From positions 1 to 33,895 of the forward strand of contig NZ_CAMVTE010000024.1 in NCBI RefSeq assembly GCF_947170395.1: 33,895 bases of DNA. The letters run 5' to 3'. Below, in pieces: positions 1-8,861 of this stretch (the first letter of the stretch is position 1; each line of letters begins with the position of its first letter). The stretch is from an uncultured Methanobrevibacter sp. GTDB taxonomy: Archaea > Methanobacteriota > Methanobacteria > Methanobacteriales > Methanobacteriaceae. The notes beneath the pieces are model-generated. The model was not told the origin of the DNA, did no database searches, and worked only from the letters and a program-made list of their open reading frames with translations. The position numbers and the translations under genes are program-made.

Positions 1-139
1 TAATAACCAACTAAACTCCCAACTTTCCACATTAAAATCAGAAAATCAAAAACTATTATCAGAAAATGACTCAATAAAATCAAATAATAACCAACTAAAC
101 TCCCAACTTTCCACATTAAAATCAGAAAATCAAAAACTA
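1..139 (+). repeat. 84-bp-period direct repeat encoding coiled-coil heptads
   Basis: Bases 1-55 are identical to bases 85-139, a lag of 84 bp, which is 28 codons or exactly four heptads. The repeat keeps the reading frame of the partial coding region and may extend left beyond the window. A repeat unit equal to whole heptads lets the coiled coil lengthen or shorten without losing register. Confidence 0.85.
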
Positions 140-268
140 AAAGAAATTAATCAAAAGAATACACTTCAAATTTCACGTTTAAAAGATATGAATAAATTTT
201 TAAATAAAAATAAATTTAAAAAGAAGAAAAATACCGGAATATTTAAGAGGTTTTTAAATGGAAACTGA
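1..268 (+). CDS. C-terminal fragment of a coiled-coil protein (5' end outside window)
   Basis: An open frame enters from the left edge (first full codon at base 2) and ends in TGA at 266-268, giving about 88 residues. The sequence is rich in Asn, Gln, Ser, Leu and Lys with leucines at heptad spacing, as in a coiled coil, and ends in a basic tail (FKKKKNTGIFKRFLNGN). A 28-residue (four-heptad) unit is repeated. It overlaps the next gene by 11 bases, so the two are translationally coupled. The glycosyltransferase at 16235-17794 in this window has a similar coiled-coil tail ending in KKLFKKK, so this may be the end of a similar polysaccharide enzyme. That is inference, because the catalytic part is not visible. 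The frame and the coiled coil are seen directly; the function is unknown. Confidence 0.75.
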   Translation, partial: NNQLNSQLSTLKSENQKLLSENDSIKSNNNQLNSQLSTLKSENQKLKEINQKNTLQISRLKDMNKFLNKNKFKKKKNTGIFKRFLNGN

Positions 269-2852
269 TTCATATATATTTTCAATTGTTATGGCCACAT
301 ATAACACCGAAGAATATGTTGAAGAAGCAATTAACAGTATAATTAATCAAACTTTTGAATTTGATAAAATTCAGTTTATTATTATGGATGATGGCAGTAC
401 TGATAATACTGGTGAAATTTGTAAAAAATATAGTGAAAAATATGATAATATCATTTACCATTATCAAGAAAATACTGGTCAAAGTATTGCTCGAAATAAT
501 GGTTTAAAATTAGTTAAAGGACAATATGTAAATTTTTTAGATAGTGATGATAAATTAGAACTCAATGCATTTGAAGAAGTTTATAAATTTATTCAACAAC
601 ATGGTGAAGAAGTAGATGTTATAGCCATACCTAGATGGAAATTTGGAGCATCAGAAGGCCCATTACCTTCCCATTATAGATTTGATAAAACTCGAGTTAT
701 AGACATCAATAAAGAATTTGATTGCCCCCAATTTTCAATACCTGCAACATTTATAAGAACATCTGCCCTTACAGATAGATTTGAACCAAAGCTGGTTATA
801 TCTGAAGATGCCCTATTAGTTAATAAAACCATACTCCATAAAATGAAATATGGAGTTGTTAATTCTACAAGGTATTTATATCGTAAACGTTTTGAAGAAA
901 CTTCAACTGTTGATACAAAAAAAAGAACTAAAGAGTACTATATCCCCTATCTTGAAAATTACTTTATAGAGTTAATTAATCATTCAATTGATAAATTTGG
1001 ATATGTTCATCGTTATATTCAATATACATTAATGTTTGATTTCCAATGGGTGCTAAATATTCGTGACCTTAATATATTAAATGAACAGGAATTTCAGGAA
1101 TATCATTCACTCTTACATGAAATATTGCAATTTATTGACGATGATATCATATTATCTCAAAAATATTTAAATAACTGTTACAAATGCTTTGTTTTAAAAT
1201 TAAAATATGACAGTAATAATTTTAAAATCATTGCTAGTTCAAATAATTTAAGTTTAGATTTGAACGGGAAAGTTATAGACAATATTAACTTTAGGAAAAT
1301 AACTTTAAACAAAATAAATTTATTGAATAATACATTATACATATCAGGATTCTTTGAATCAAGTTTTGAAGATGTTTCTATACATGTTACTAATAATGAC
1401 AAAACATTAACTGTCAAAAAAATATCCGGTGAAGATATTTATGCACTTGGAAAAAAAGTTTGTCCAAGACAGCATTTTGAAGTTGAAATTAACTTACAAG
1501 AAAACAATGAAATAAAATTTTATATTAAATATGAGAATCACCTATTTGAAAAAAACTTGAGTATAGGTTCAAAATTAAATGAAAATTTTTCTAAGAAACT
1601 TAGATTAAACTCATATGTTGCTAATTATTCCAATAATAAAATAATTATAAAATATTCAAAGGAGTTGCAACTTTTAAAAACAGATTTGGTAAATCTATTA
1701 GATGAACAAGAATTAATTAATAGAGACATTATTGAAAAAACTAAAAAATGGAATTTATTTAATGAAACTTATTATTTAAACCAGTTTGATAGTTATGATA
1801 ATACTTTGGACCCTTTTTTCCATTATGTATTTCGGGGATATTTAGAAGGTAAAAATCCTAGTAAAAAATTTAACACCAATTATTATCAAAATTCAATAAC
1901 CCCTTCAGAACAAAGTCATTTAAATCCATTAATTTATTTTATCAATTATGGTTTTGAGAGAAATGAAATTCAAATAAATCCTAGCGTTCCGTTATTAAAA
2001 CATGTGAATAAAATTGAATTAAATGATAAAATAAATAATATTAACGAATCAGGACTTAGATTAAAAAAACGAAACGAAAAAATTATTGTTTCATTAACAT
2101 CATTTCCAGATAGAATGCATGACATCCATTATAGTTTATACTCCTTACTAAAACAAACATTCAAACCAGATGAAATCATATTATGGTTATCTTATGAGCA
2201 ATTCCCTAATAAAGAAAAAGACATACCTAATAAAGTATTGAACCTAAAAAAATATGGATTAAGTATTAGATGGTGTGATAATATTTATTCTTATAAAAAA
2301 TTGATTCCATCTTTAAAGGAATATGAAAATGATTTTATTGTAACTGCTGATGATGATATATTTTATCCAAAAGACTGGTTGAGAAATATATATTATGGAT
2401 ATAAAAAACATCCAAACTGCATAATTTCATCAAGATCTAGAAGAATTTTAGTTAATAATAATGGTACATTGAAAAGTTATAATAATTGGAAGTTAATAGA
2501 TAATGATATGGAACCCTCATTTTTAAATTTCCCCACAAATGGTGCGGGAAGTCTATTTCCACCAAATTCATTCGATGAAACAATACTTAAAAAAAGAGAA
2601 TTTTCTAATATTTGTCCTACTGGAGATGATATATGGATTTGGGGCATGGCTGTTTTAAATAATACCAAAATTTACCCAATCCCCCAACAATTAAAAGAAT
2701 TAACATATATTAATCCTGCAAGAGATTTAAATCTATTTAATGAAAAAACATTATATTCCGAAAATAAACATAAAAATGATTCACAAATAAATAAATTAAT
2801 AGAAAAATATCCTTTAATTATGGAGAGAATACTCAACGAAAATAAAATTTAA
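258..2852 (+). CDS. Multidomain glycosyltransferase: GT2 domain plus C-terminal second GT-A-like domain
   Basis: 864 residues, predicted cytoplasmic or membrane-associated. The N-terminal GT-A fold family 2 domain shows FSIVMATYN at about residues 8-16, the nucleotide-binding DDGSTDN at 44-50 and the acceptor/metal motif FLDSDD at 93-98. It is followed by a helical part and a beta-rich linker (about 345-470) with the phrase LYISGFFESSF, related to linkers in the other GT2 proteins of this window. Residues about 495-575 hold two copies of a D/NP-x-x-xY-x-x-G pattern (DPFFHYVFRGYLEGKNPS), known from polysaccharide glycosyltransferases. The C-terminal part (about 605-864) begins IIVSLTSFPDR and has TADDD near residue 695, so it looks like a second GT-A-type catalytic domain. 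The start is fixed by GAGGT at 247-251, six bases before the ATG. The sugar donor and acceptor cannot be read from the sequence. It overlaps the upstream gene by 11 bases. Confidence 0.85.
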   Translation: METDSYIFSIVMATYNTEEYVEEAINSIINQTFEFDKIQFIIMDDGSTDNTGEICKKYSEKYDNIIYHYQENTGQSIARNNGLKLVKGQYVNFLDSDDKLELNAFEEVYKFIQQHGEEVDVIAIPRWKFGASEGPLPSHYRFDKTRVIDINKEFDCPQFSIPATFIRTSALTDRFEPKLVISEDALLVNKTILHKMKYGVVNSTRYLYRKRFEETSTVDTKKRTKEYYIPYLENYFIELINHSIDKFGYVHRYIQYTLMFDFQWVLNIRDLNILNEQEFQEYHSLLHEILQFIDDDIILSQKYLNNCYKCFVLKLKYDSNNFKIIASSNNLSLDLNGKVIDNINFRKITLNKINLLNNTLYISGFFESSFEDVSIHVTNNDKTLTVKKISGEDIYALGKKVCPRQHFEVEINLQENNEIKFYIKYENHLFEKNLSIGSKLNENFSKKLRLNSYVANYSNNKIIIKYSKELQLLKTDLVNLLDEQELINRDIIEKTKKWNLFNETYYLNQFDSYDNTLDPFFHYVFRGYLEGKNPSKKFNTNYYQNSITPSEQSHLNPLIYFINYGFERNEIQINPSVPLLKHVNKIELNDKINNINESGLRLKKRNEKIIVSLTSFPDRMHDIHYSLYSLLKQTFKPDEIILWLSYEQFPNKEKDIPNKVLNLKKYGLSIRWCDNIYSYKKLIPSLKEYENDFIVTADDDIFYPKDWLRNIYYGYKKHPNCIISSRSRRILVNNNGTLKSYNNWKLIDNDMEPSFLNFPTNGAGSLFPPNSFDETILKKREFSNICPTGDDIWIWGMAVLNNTKIYPIPQQLKELTYINPARDLNLFNEKTLYSENKHKNDSQINKLIEKYPLIMERILNENKI

Positions 2853-2886
2853 TGATAAAATAATTTAAGTAAAAGGAGGTATCTAA

Positions 2887-3342
2887 ATGAACAAATATAT
2901 AAAAATACTAATTTTAGTAATAATTATCTCATTAATTGCATTATGTGTTTTTAATAATATGCCTTTAAGAGAAAATGAAATTAAAGTTGGAAATACAATA
3001 TTCACACTACCTGATGGTTATGCTAAAAGTAATGTGAACGAATTTGGAAATATAAATATTACAAATGGAAATAATTCATTATCCATAAGTGCAGCTAATA
3101 ATAATGATATTATAAAATATATAAATGAATATAATCAATCCGCAAATGATAGAAATTATACTGCAATATTTAAAAATTTTACAGTTGGAGACGTGCCAAT
3201 TTATAAATCAACTCTTTTAAATAATTCTCGTGTTAATCATTATTGGTTTGTTGACAAGGATAAAGTAATTGCTATTTCAACTTGGGATGCAGAAAACAAT
3301 ACTGATGATATTGTATTAAAGTTAATTGAATCAAAACATTAA
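2887..3342 (+). CDS. Small membrane-anchored extracellular protein (unknown function)
   Basis: 151 residues. Residues 4-23 form one very hydrophobic segment (ILILVIIISLIALCVF), which is either an uncleaved anchor or a signal peptide. The rest is polar, rich in Asn and Thr, and probably outside the cell. An AAGGAGGT ribosome site at 2873-2880 lies six bases before the ATG. The gene lies 34 bases after the glycosyltransferase in the same direction, so it is probably in the same operon. I do not recognise a named family. However, residues about 33-150 (GNTIFTLPDGYAK..., FTVGDVPIYKS..., then a Tyr/Lys-rich strand) align along their length with the last ~120 residues of the GT-C membrane glycosyltransferase on the minus strand at 24934-26754 (TSKVSIPDGFKV..., FDVGNVTVKAL...). 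This suggests a small extracellular domain used both alone and as a fusion. Confidence 0.75.
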   Translation: MNKYIKILILVIIISLIALCVFNNMPLRENEIKVGNTIFTLPDGYAKSNVNEFGNINITNGNNSLSISAANNNDIIKYINEYNQSANDRNYTAIFKNFTVGDVPIYKSTLLNNSRVNHYWFVDKDKVIAISTWDAENNTDDIVLKLIESKH

Positions 3343-3413
3343 ATTTAAATAATGAACATGAAATCAAAAATAAGTTAAATAGTTAATAAATGATATTTTG
3401 AGGAGGAGATTGA

Positions 3414-5156
3414 ATGGATAAACTTGTTGATAAAATTATTACTTGTGAATTCAATGAACTTGACAATATAATATTTCCAAAAAATGAACAAATTGGGTTA
3501 AAAATTAAATATAATGGAACATATTTTGAATTCTTATTAACTATAAAAGATTCTAATCGACTGTTAATTTTAGGATCAGGTGCTAGAACAAAACAAACCG
3601 AGGTTGATAAAAAAAGACCCTGGTTTAACAGATGGACTTGGAAATTTAACGAATCAACTTTGTATTATAATGACCCCACCACTTATGTTTATCCCGAACT
3701 TACAACTGGATGGGGCGTTGGTACTAAAGAACAATGGTTTCTTGAAGATATTTCAATAATTATTAAAAAAATTAGTGAAAAAATTTCTATTAACCAAAAT
3801 CAAATGATTTTTATAGGAAGTTCAGCAGGAGGTTTTACATCAATATTATTATCCACATTACTTAAAGAATCTATTGGAATTGCAGAAATTCCTCAATTAA
3901 ATCTTCGAGATTATGGTTATCAGCATTGGAATTTACTAAAAAAAAATATTTTCCCAGATATGACTAATGAAGAAATTTTAGATAAATATGGATATCGAGT
4001 TGATGCTATAACATTATTTAATAAAATGAATTATATTCCAAAATTATATTTAATTTTAGATTGTAGTGTAGAAAGAGATTTTGAATATAATTATGTTCCT
4101 TTTTTTAATAGATTAAACAAACTGCCTTATAATGATATGCAGAATAATATTAAGATACGTATCGATGGAAAAAATAAAGGCCATTGGGCACAAGATTATC
4201 TTTCAACTTTAAACACCTTAAAAAAAATCATTTCAATTGAAAATGATGAAATTCAACATGATAATAACTTATCGAACTTGTTGGAGGATTTACAACAAGA
4301 AAATCAAAATCTAAAATACAAATTAACTGTTATTAAAAAAAATAATATAAATCCAGAAGATACAGTTGAAATTAATGAAAAATTAAAAAATGAAATACAA
4401 GACCCTCAATCTAAAATCAGCCTCTTTGATGACAACACACAATTATTAACACAGTATTTAATTAATGAGTTTGAATTTGAAAATTTAAATTATTGTCCAA
4501 TATGCAATACTATTTCTACTTTTAAAGATTTTGGCAAACCCTCAAGAAAGAATGCTCAATGCCCACATTGTAAATCTCTTGAAAGACATAGATTAAGTTA
4601 TATTTTAATTAGAAGCAGATTTAATGAACTATTAAATAAACCTCAAATTAAATTATTACATTTTGCTCCAGAATTGACTTTTTATAATATATTCAGTGCT
4701 ATGAATAATATAGACTATTATCCCGTAGATATTAATCCTAATCTATATGCAAACATGAACCTTAGAGATAAAGTAGATATGGAAAATATTCAATATGCTG
4801 ATGAGACCTTTGATATAATTTACAATTACAATGTTTTAGCACGTGTTAATAATGATTTTACTGCTATGTCTGAACTTTATAGGATTCTTAAAAAGGACGG
4901 GGTGTGTATTGTGATTGTTCCTCTTTATAATATACCAAAAACATTAGAAAAAAAAGAATATAACACTCCTGAATTAAGATTAAAATTCTATGGTCAAAAA
5001 AATCATATGCGAAAATATGGATTAGATTTTAAAAATCGATTGGAAACAGTTGGTTTCAATGTTGAAGAAGTGCGTAAAGAAAATCTAATAAAATCAGAGG
5101 ACGTTCAGGAATTTTATAAATTAGGCTGGGAAACTATTTATATTTGCACTAAATAA
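3414..5156 (+). CDS. Fusion of alpha/beta-hydrolase-like domain, coiled coil, Zn-ribbon and class I methyltransferase
   Basis: 580 residues. The N-terminal ~270 residues look like a serine hydrolase of the alpha/beta fold: the nucleophile elbow G-S-S-A-G is at 135-139 (Ser137), with candidate acid Asp216 and base His257 (KGHWAQDY). Residues about 280-345 are charged and probably form a coiled-coil linker. At 361-364 (CPIC) and 383-386 (CPHC) there is a zinc-ribbon, followed by SLERHR and then a SAM-methyltransferase core (LLHFAPE, Asp-rich strand, LYRILKKDGVCIVIVPLYN). Zn-ribbon methyltransferases of this kind are common in polysaccharide loci. The family usually has a motif like hVLEHV where this protein reads YNVLARV, so the Glu-His pair is replaced and catalysis may be altered. 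The start is set by AGGAGGAGA at 3401-3409. The substrate is unknown; modification of a glycopolymer (deacylation or acylation, methylation) is inference. Confidence 0.75.
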   Translation: MDKLVDKIITCEFNELDNIIFPKNEQIGLKIKYNGTYFEFLLTIKDSNRLLILGSGARTKQTEVDKKRPWFNRWTWKFNESTLYYNDPTTYVYPELTTGWGVGTKEQWFLEDISIIIKKISEKISINQNQMIFIGSSAGGFTSILLSTLLKESIGIAEIPQLNLRDYGYQHWNLLKKNIFPDMTNEEILDKYGYRVDAITLFNKMNYIPKLYLILDCSVERDFEYNYVPFFNRLNKLPYNDMQNNIKIRIDGKNKGHWAQDYLSTLNTLKKIISIENDEIQHDNNLSNLLEDLQQENQNLKYKLTVIKKNNINPEDTVEINEKLKNEIQDPQSKISLFDDNTQLLTQYLINEFEFENLNYCPICNTISTFKDFGKPSRKNAQCPHCKSLERHRLSYILIRSRFNELLNKPQIKLLHFAPELTFYNIFSAMNNIDYYPVDINPNLYANMNLRDKVDMENIQYADETFDIIYNYNVLARVNNDFTAMSELYRILKKDGVCIVIVPLYNIPKTLEKKEYNTPELRLKFYGQKNHMRKYGLDFKNRLETVGFNVEEVRKENLIKSEDVQEFYKLGWETIYICTK

Positions 5157-5224
5157 CCTTTTTATAAATATCTAAGAAGTTTCAAATAATAATTTACAAA
5201 AATCTATTTAAACTAGGGATTAAT

Positions 5225-6449
5225 ATGAAAATAGCAACAATATTAGGAACGAGACCTGAAATTATTAAGATGGCCCCAATCATTGATGAAATTTCTCGTC
5301 GAGGTATTAATCAGATTATTTTACACACTGGCCAACATTATGATAAGGAAATGTCGGATAACTTTTTTAGAGACTTAAATATTCCAATTCCGGATTATAA
5401 TATTCATGTAGGGTCTGGAACTCATGGAAAACAAACTGGTTTAATGATGAAAGGCATTGAAGAAATATTACTAGATGAAAAACCAGATATTGTTCTTGTT
5501 CAAGGAGAAACTAATGCAGTTTTAGCAGGATCCCTTGTAGCTTCTAAATTACATATTGCAATTGGACATGTTGAAGCAGGATTAAGATCATTTGACATGA
5601 CAATGCCTGAAGAAATAAATCGTAGAGTAGCAGATGTTTCATCAACAATGTATTTCATTCCAACAGAGGAATCAGCAATTAATCTTTTAGCTGAAGGGTT
5701 TTCAAGAAAAAACATGTTTATAACTGGGAATACCGTGGTGGATGCTTGTTTTAGACACTTAACATTGCTCAAAAACGTGGCTTTGAAGATGAATCTCTTC
5801 GAAATTTAGGTATTGATAACATGGAAAATATCATTACTTTAACAATGCACAGAGCAGAAAATGTTGATGTGAACGAAAGAGTAATAAACATTATTGATGC
5901 ATTAAAAGAATTAACTGACACGAATATTATATTCCCAATTCACCCAAGAACAAAACATACCTTAGAAAAATTCAATCTATTTGATGAATTGAACAATTTA
6001 GACCATGTTCACATTGTAAAACCCATTGGATACCTAGATTTTTTATTATTAACCTCAAATCAACACTTATTTTAACAGACTCCTGAGAACTCCAAGAAGA
6101 AGCAATCACCCTCAATATCCCAGCATTAACTTTAAGATACAATACTGAAAGGCCAGAAACAGTTACTACTGGAGGAAACATACTTGTAGGACCAGATAAA
6201 GAAGCAATTTTATATAATGCAAAAAAAATATTATCTGATAAAGAATTTGCAGATAAAATGAAAAATGCTCTAAACCCATACGGACAGGGAAATTCAGCGA
6301 AATTTACTGTTGATGCAATAGAAAAATCTTATAAAGAAGGATTATTATACATTAAATCTCCAGAAGAAGTAATAAATTCATTTAAAAGAAAAATGACCCT
6401 TATTACTGAATATATGACAGTGAATGAATTTGAAATAAAAATGCATTAA
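5225..6449 (+). pseudogene. wecB: UDP-N-acetylglucosamine 2-epimerase (non-hydrolysing), disrupted
   Basis: The product would make UDP-ManNAc from UDP-GlcNAc for surface polysaccharide. The first 180 residues are typical of the family: [62 protein letters not shown]. The frame is lost after CAC at 5756-5758, where one base is missing. It resumes at 5761 in frame 1 with [14 protein letters not shown] and LTMHRAENV, IHPRTKHTLEKF. A second missing base near 6060-6062 moves it to frame 3, where TGA at 6084-6086 replaces the first Gly of the expected DSGGLQEEA; the second Gly is Glu. The remainder (TLRYNTERPETV, GGNILVGPD) runs to TAA at 6447-6449. Two frameshifts, a nonsense codon and a changed motif argue for real decay rather than a single sequencing error. 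Two insertion sequences lie immediately downstream. Confidence 0.9.
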
Positions 6450-6606
6450 TTCATGATATTCTATGGAAAAAATGTACTTCCCTAAAAAGGGGCTTTGTAG
6501 AAATCATATTTGATTTTTGCAAAAATTTTTAAAAAATCTATTTTTATTTCTATTTTTACTTAAAATCTTTTGAAATAATCTGATTATTCTGTAGTCACAT
6601 TTACAG

Positions 6607-6623
6607 TTGAAATTTCACATCGA
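6607..6623 (+). promoter_or_regulatory. Leader motif shared by both insertion sequences (copy A)
   Basis: TTGAAATTTCACATCGA occurs here, 74 bases before transposase A, and again at 7712-7728, 161 bases before transposase B. A 17-base identity in otherwise diverged leader DNA suggests a transposase-binding or regulatory site, or simply shared ancestry. Its role is not known to me. Confidence 0.4.
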
Positions 6624-6680
6624 TTAGAAAAAATAAGCAATATATAATTATATATAGTAAAATGGAGAATAAAAATCAAT

Positions 6681-7639
6681 ATGAACCTAGAAAATACCTA
6701 TTCTCCAGTTAATAGTTTGTTTTCAAAGCAATTAAATCTTTCGGATTTTAGTTTTGAAAAACCAGCAGTTAAAAAAATTAAAGAAATTAATAAGAATATT
6801 AAGCCAAATAAACTATTTAAATTCATTAAATATGTATTTAAATACTCAAAAATTGTGTTAAATAAGTATTCAAGCCATTTTTCAAAGCATGACTTCACAC
6901 AACCTGTATTGTTCACACTTTTAGCAGTAAAAATCTACACCAGAAGCACATACAGACAAATAACTGATTTATTAGAGTTATCTGATAAAATACAAAAATA
7001 TTTGCACTTAAAAAAGGTTCCACATTACACAACACTCCAAAAATTCTTTCAAAGACTCCCAACATCAATATTACAAGAATTAAACAAGCAAATATTATTA
7101 AATCATCAAATCAATGGTGAAATAATTAATTTGGATGGAAGTGGATTCACCAACGACTACGCAGAGAAATATTACGCAATAATCAGACGAAAAGAAAGAA
7201 AAAGCTACGTAAAAAACCATATTTCAATCGATGTAGAAAGCAGATTAATACTTCATTTCGCAGCCCAAAGAGGTCCAAGATTCGATACACGATTCGCAAT
7301 TGCAGCAATAAGAAATATAAAGAAATATAATCCAAAATACATCCTAGCAGACAGAGCATACGACACAGAACCCATCAGAAAATGCATAAACGAAGAAGCA
7401 AAAGCACAAGACCAAATACCACTAAAAACCAGAGCAAAAACAGGACATTATCGATTAAAAAGCAAAAACAAATTCAACAAGAAGTCTACTCAAGAAGAAA
7501 CAATGTAGAATCAATATTTAGCATAATAAAAAGAATATTCAATGTAACAAACAGAAGAAGGAGTCTACAATTATCAAACAAAGAAACAAAACTCAAAAAT
7601 ACAATCTACAACATTTACAGATCAACCCAAATTCAATAA
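6681..7639 (+). pseudogene. DDE transposase of insertion sequence A, frameshifted
   Basis: The first frame (6681-7508) contains the DNA-binding/helical N-terminal half and the first two acidic residues of a DDE catalytic triad, in NLDGSGF and ILADRAYD. The last acidic residue, in YSRRNNVESIF, is found only in frame 2, which is open from 7382 and ends at 7639. Comparison with the intact relative at 7873-8841 places the shift near 7480-7486, where AACAAGAAGTC should read as Asn-Lys-Glu-Val. This is most simply a one-base loss. A programmed frameshift is possible, since some IS families use one, but no clear slippery heptamer is visible and the intact sister gene is a single frame. The N-terminal half resembles IS5/IS4-type transposases. 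Confidence 0.8.
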
Positions 7640-7672
7640 AAATGAGGATTTCTACAAAGCCAATTTATGTAA

Positions 7673-7680
7673 TATAAATC
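7673..7680. repeat. Left target-site duplication of insertion sequence B
   Basis: TATAAATC, identical to bases 8862-8869 on the other side of the element. An 8-bp duplication fits this kind of element. Chance matches are not negligible in such A+T-rich DNA. Confidence 0.65.
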
Positions 7681-7711
7681 GGCAATGTTGAAATCCTAAA
7701 GATTTTTTCAC

Positions 7712-7728
7712 TTGAAATTTCACATCGA
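7712..7728 (+). promoter_or_regulatory. Leader motif shared by both insertion sequences (copy B)
   Basis: Second copy of TTGAAATTTCACATCGA, 31 bases inside the left end of insertion sequence B. In element A the same motif lies 116 bases inside the left end, so the spacing to the end is not conserved. Confidence 0.4.
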
Positions 7729-7872
7729 CTTGATTTTTTAATGGAAAATTAGTATTTTTTAGATTTGTCTAGTATATTTAATTTATTTTATTACAATTGA
7801 AATAATACTTAGTTATTTTAAAAAATAAGATATAATAAATTATATATATTAAAATGGAGAATATTTATATAT

Positions 7873-8841
7873 ATGAACAGTAAAAACAAACATTCTCCAA
7901 TCATAGTTAGGTTTTCAAAGCATAAAAACCTTTTGGATTTTGGCTTTAAAAAACAAACAAAAAAATTTTTCAAAAAATTTGAAAAAGACAGTAAAATTGA
8001 GATTAATTCAAATAACTTGATTAAATTTATTGAACATTCATATAGTTATGCTAGAATGTCTCTAAATTTATATTCAAGCAAATATTCAAAGAAACTGTAC
8101 TCACAACCGGCATTATTCTCAATTATTGCATTGAAAACTTATTTAAATTTAACTTATAGGCAAATTGTTGAATTTATTAGCTTTTCAGATAGATTGAAGA
8201 AATATTTGAAGATTAAAAGGGCTCCAGATTACTCTACTCTTCAAAAATTCTTCAAAAGGATGCCAACTGACATGTTTGAACGAATAACCAAACAAATAAT
8301 TGTACATTTAAAAATACAACCGGAATTAGTTGCTCTTGATGGTAGTGGATTCACAAGCGACTATGCTGACAAATATTACTCAAAAATACACAGCCATGAC
8401 GTAAAAAACTTCACCAAATGCCATATTGCAGTTGATGTTGATTCAAGAATAATACTCTACTCACAAGCAGTAAAAGGACCAAGACACGATACAAAATTCG
8501 CAATAGCATCAATAAGAAGTCTAAAAAAATACAATCCACAATTCATAATAGCAGACAAAGCATACGATTCAAATGCAATAAGAACATGCATAAATGAAGA
8601 AATAAAAGCATCAGACCAAATACCATTACGATCCAACTTCAAACACGGATGGTACAGGAGATTAAGTATAAAAACATTCAAAAAAGAAATATATTCAAGA
8701 AGAAACAATGTAGAAAGTGTATTTAGTGTAATAAAACGCAAATACTCTGGAATAAATAAAAGTAAAAGTACACGATTACAAAACAAAGAAACAAGACTAA
8801 AAACATTAGTTTATAATATTGATCAATCAACAAAAATTTAA
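7873..8841 (+). CDS. DDE transposase of insertion sequence B (intact)
   Basis: 322 residues, the recombinase that moves the element. The N-terminal half is basic and helical (LTYRQIVEFISFSDRLKKYL, then DYSTLQKFFKRMP). The catalytic acidic residues are recognisable as Asp in ALDGSGF, Asp in IIADKAYDS and Glu in YSRRNNVESVFSVIKRK, in the order expected of a DDE transposase of the IS5/IS4 superfamily. The gene is single-frame and complete, unlike its relative 360 bases upstream, so this copy may still be active. A TATA-like stretch (TTATATATAT near 7840-7849) and AAAATGGAGAAT lie just before the start; the GGAGA is the probable ribosome site, about 12 bases from the ATG. Confidence 0.88.
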   Translation: MNSKNKHSPIIVRFSKHKNLLDFGFKKQTKKFFKKFEKDSKIEINSNNLIKFIEHSYSYARMSLNLYSSKYSKKLYSQPALFSIIALKTYLNLTYRQIVEFISFSDRLKKYLKIKRAPDYSTLQKFFKRMPTDMFERITKQIIVHLKIQPELVALDGSGFTSDYADKYYSKIHSHDVKNFTKCHIAVDVDSRIILYSQAVKGPRHDTKFAIASIRSLKKYNPQFIIADKAYDSNAIRTCINEEIKASDQIPLRSNFKHGWYRRLSIKTFKKEIYSRRNNVESVFSVIKRKYSGINKSKSTRLQNKETRLKTLVYNIDQSTKI

Positions 8842-8861
8842 AAAAGGATTTCAACAAGGTG

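Larger units (their letters stand above)
6491..7661 (+). mobile_element. Insertion sequence A, 1171 bp, transposase frameshifted
   Basis: The ends carry a perfect 15-bp inverted repeat, GGCTTTGTAGAAATC at 6491-6505 and its complement at 7647-7661. The enclosed transposase reading frame is broken (see that entry). No matching direct repeat is visible in the 8 bases on either side, which fits an old insertion with decayed or rearranged flanks. The element is related to insertion sequence B 19 bases downstream. They share the end consensus, a leader containing TTGAAATTTCACATCGA, and an AAAATGGAGAAT box before the transposase start. Confidence 0.85.
7681..8861 (+). mobile_element. Insertion sequence B, about 1181 bp, intact (ISM1-like in size and target duplication)
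   Basis: The element is defined by inverted ends that share the 12-bp core TGTTGAAATCCT (7686-7697, complement at 8845-8856) and by the direct repeat TATAAATC immediately outside (7673-7680 and 8862-8869). The outermost five bases of the two ends match poorly, so the exact ends are less certain than the core. It carries one uninterrupted transposase gene. As I recall, the M. smithii element ISM1 is about 1183 bp with 8-bp target duplications, so size and duplication length agree, but I cannot compare sequences here. Confidence 0.8.

Noticed and set aside
6084-6086. TGA inside wecB as a recoded codon (selenocysteine)
   Set aside because: The family has Gly at this place, two frameshifts occur nearby, and no selenocysteine element is evident. 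Pseudogene decay explains it better.
7382-7639. Separate small gene of 85 residues downstream of transposase A
   Set aside because: Its last ~55 residues match the C-terminus of the intact transposase B, including the catalytic Glu, so it is the frameshifted end of the same gene.
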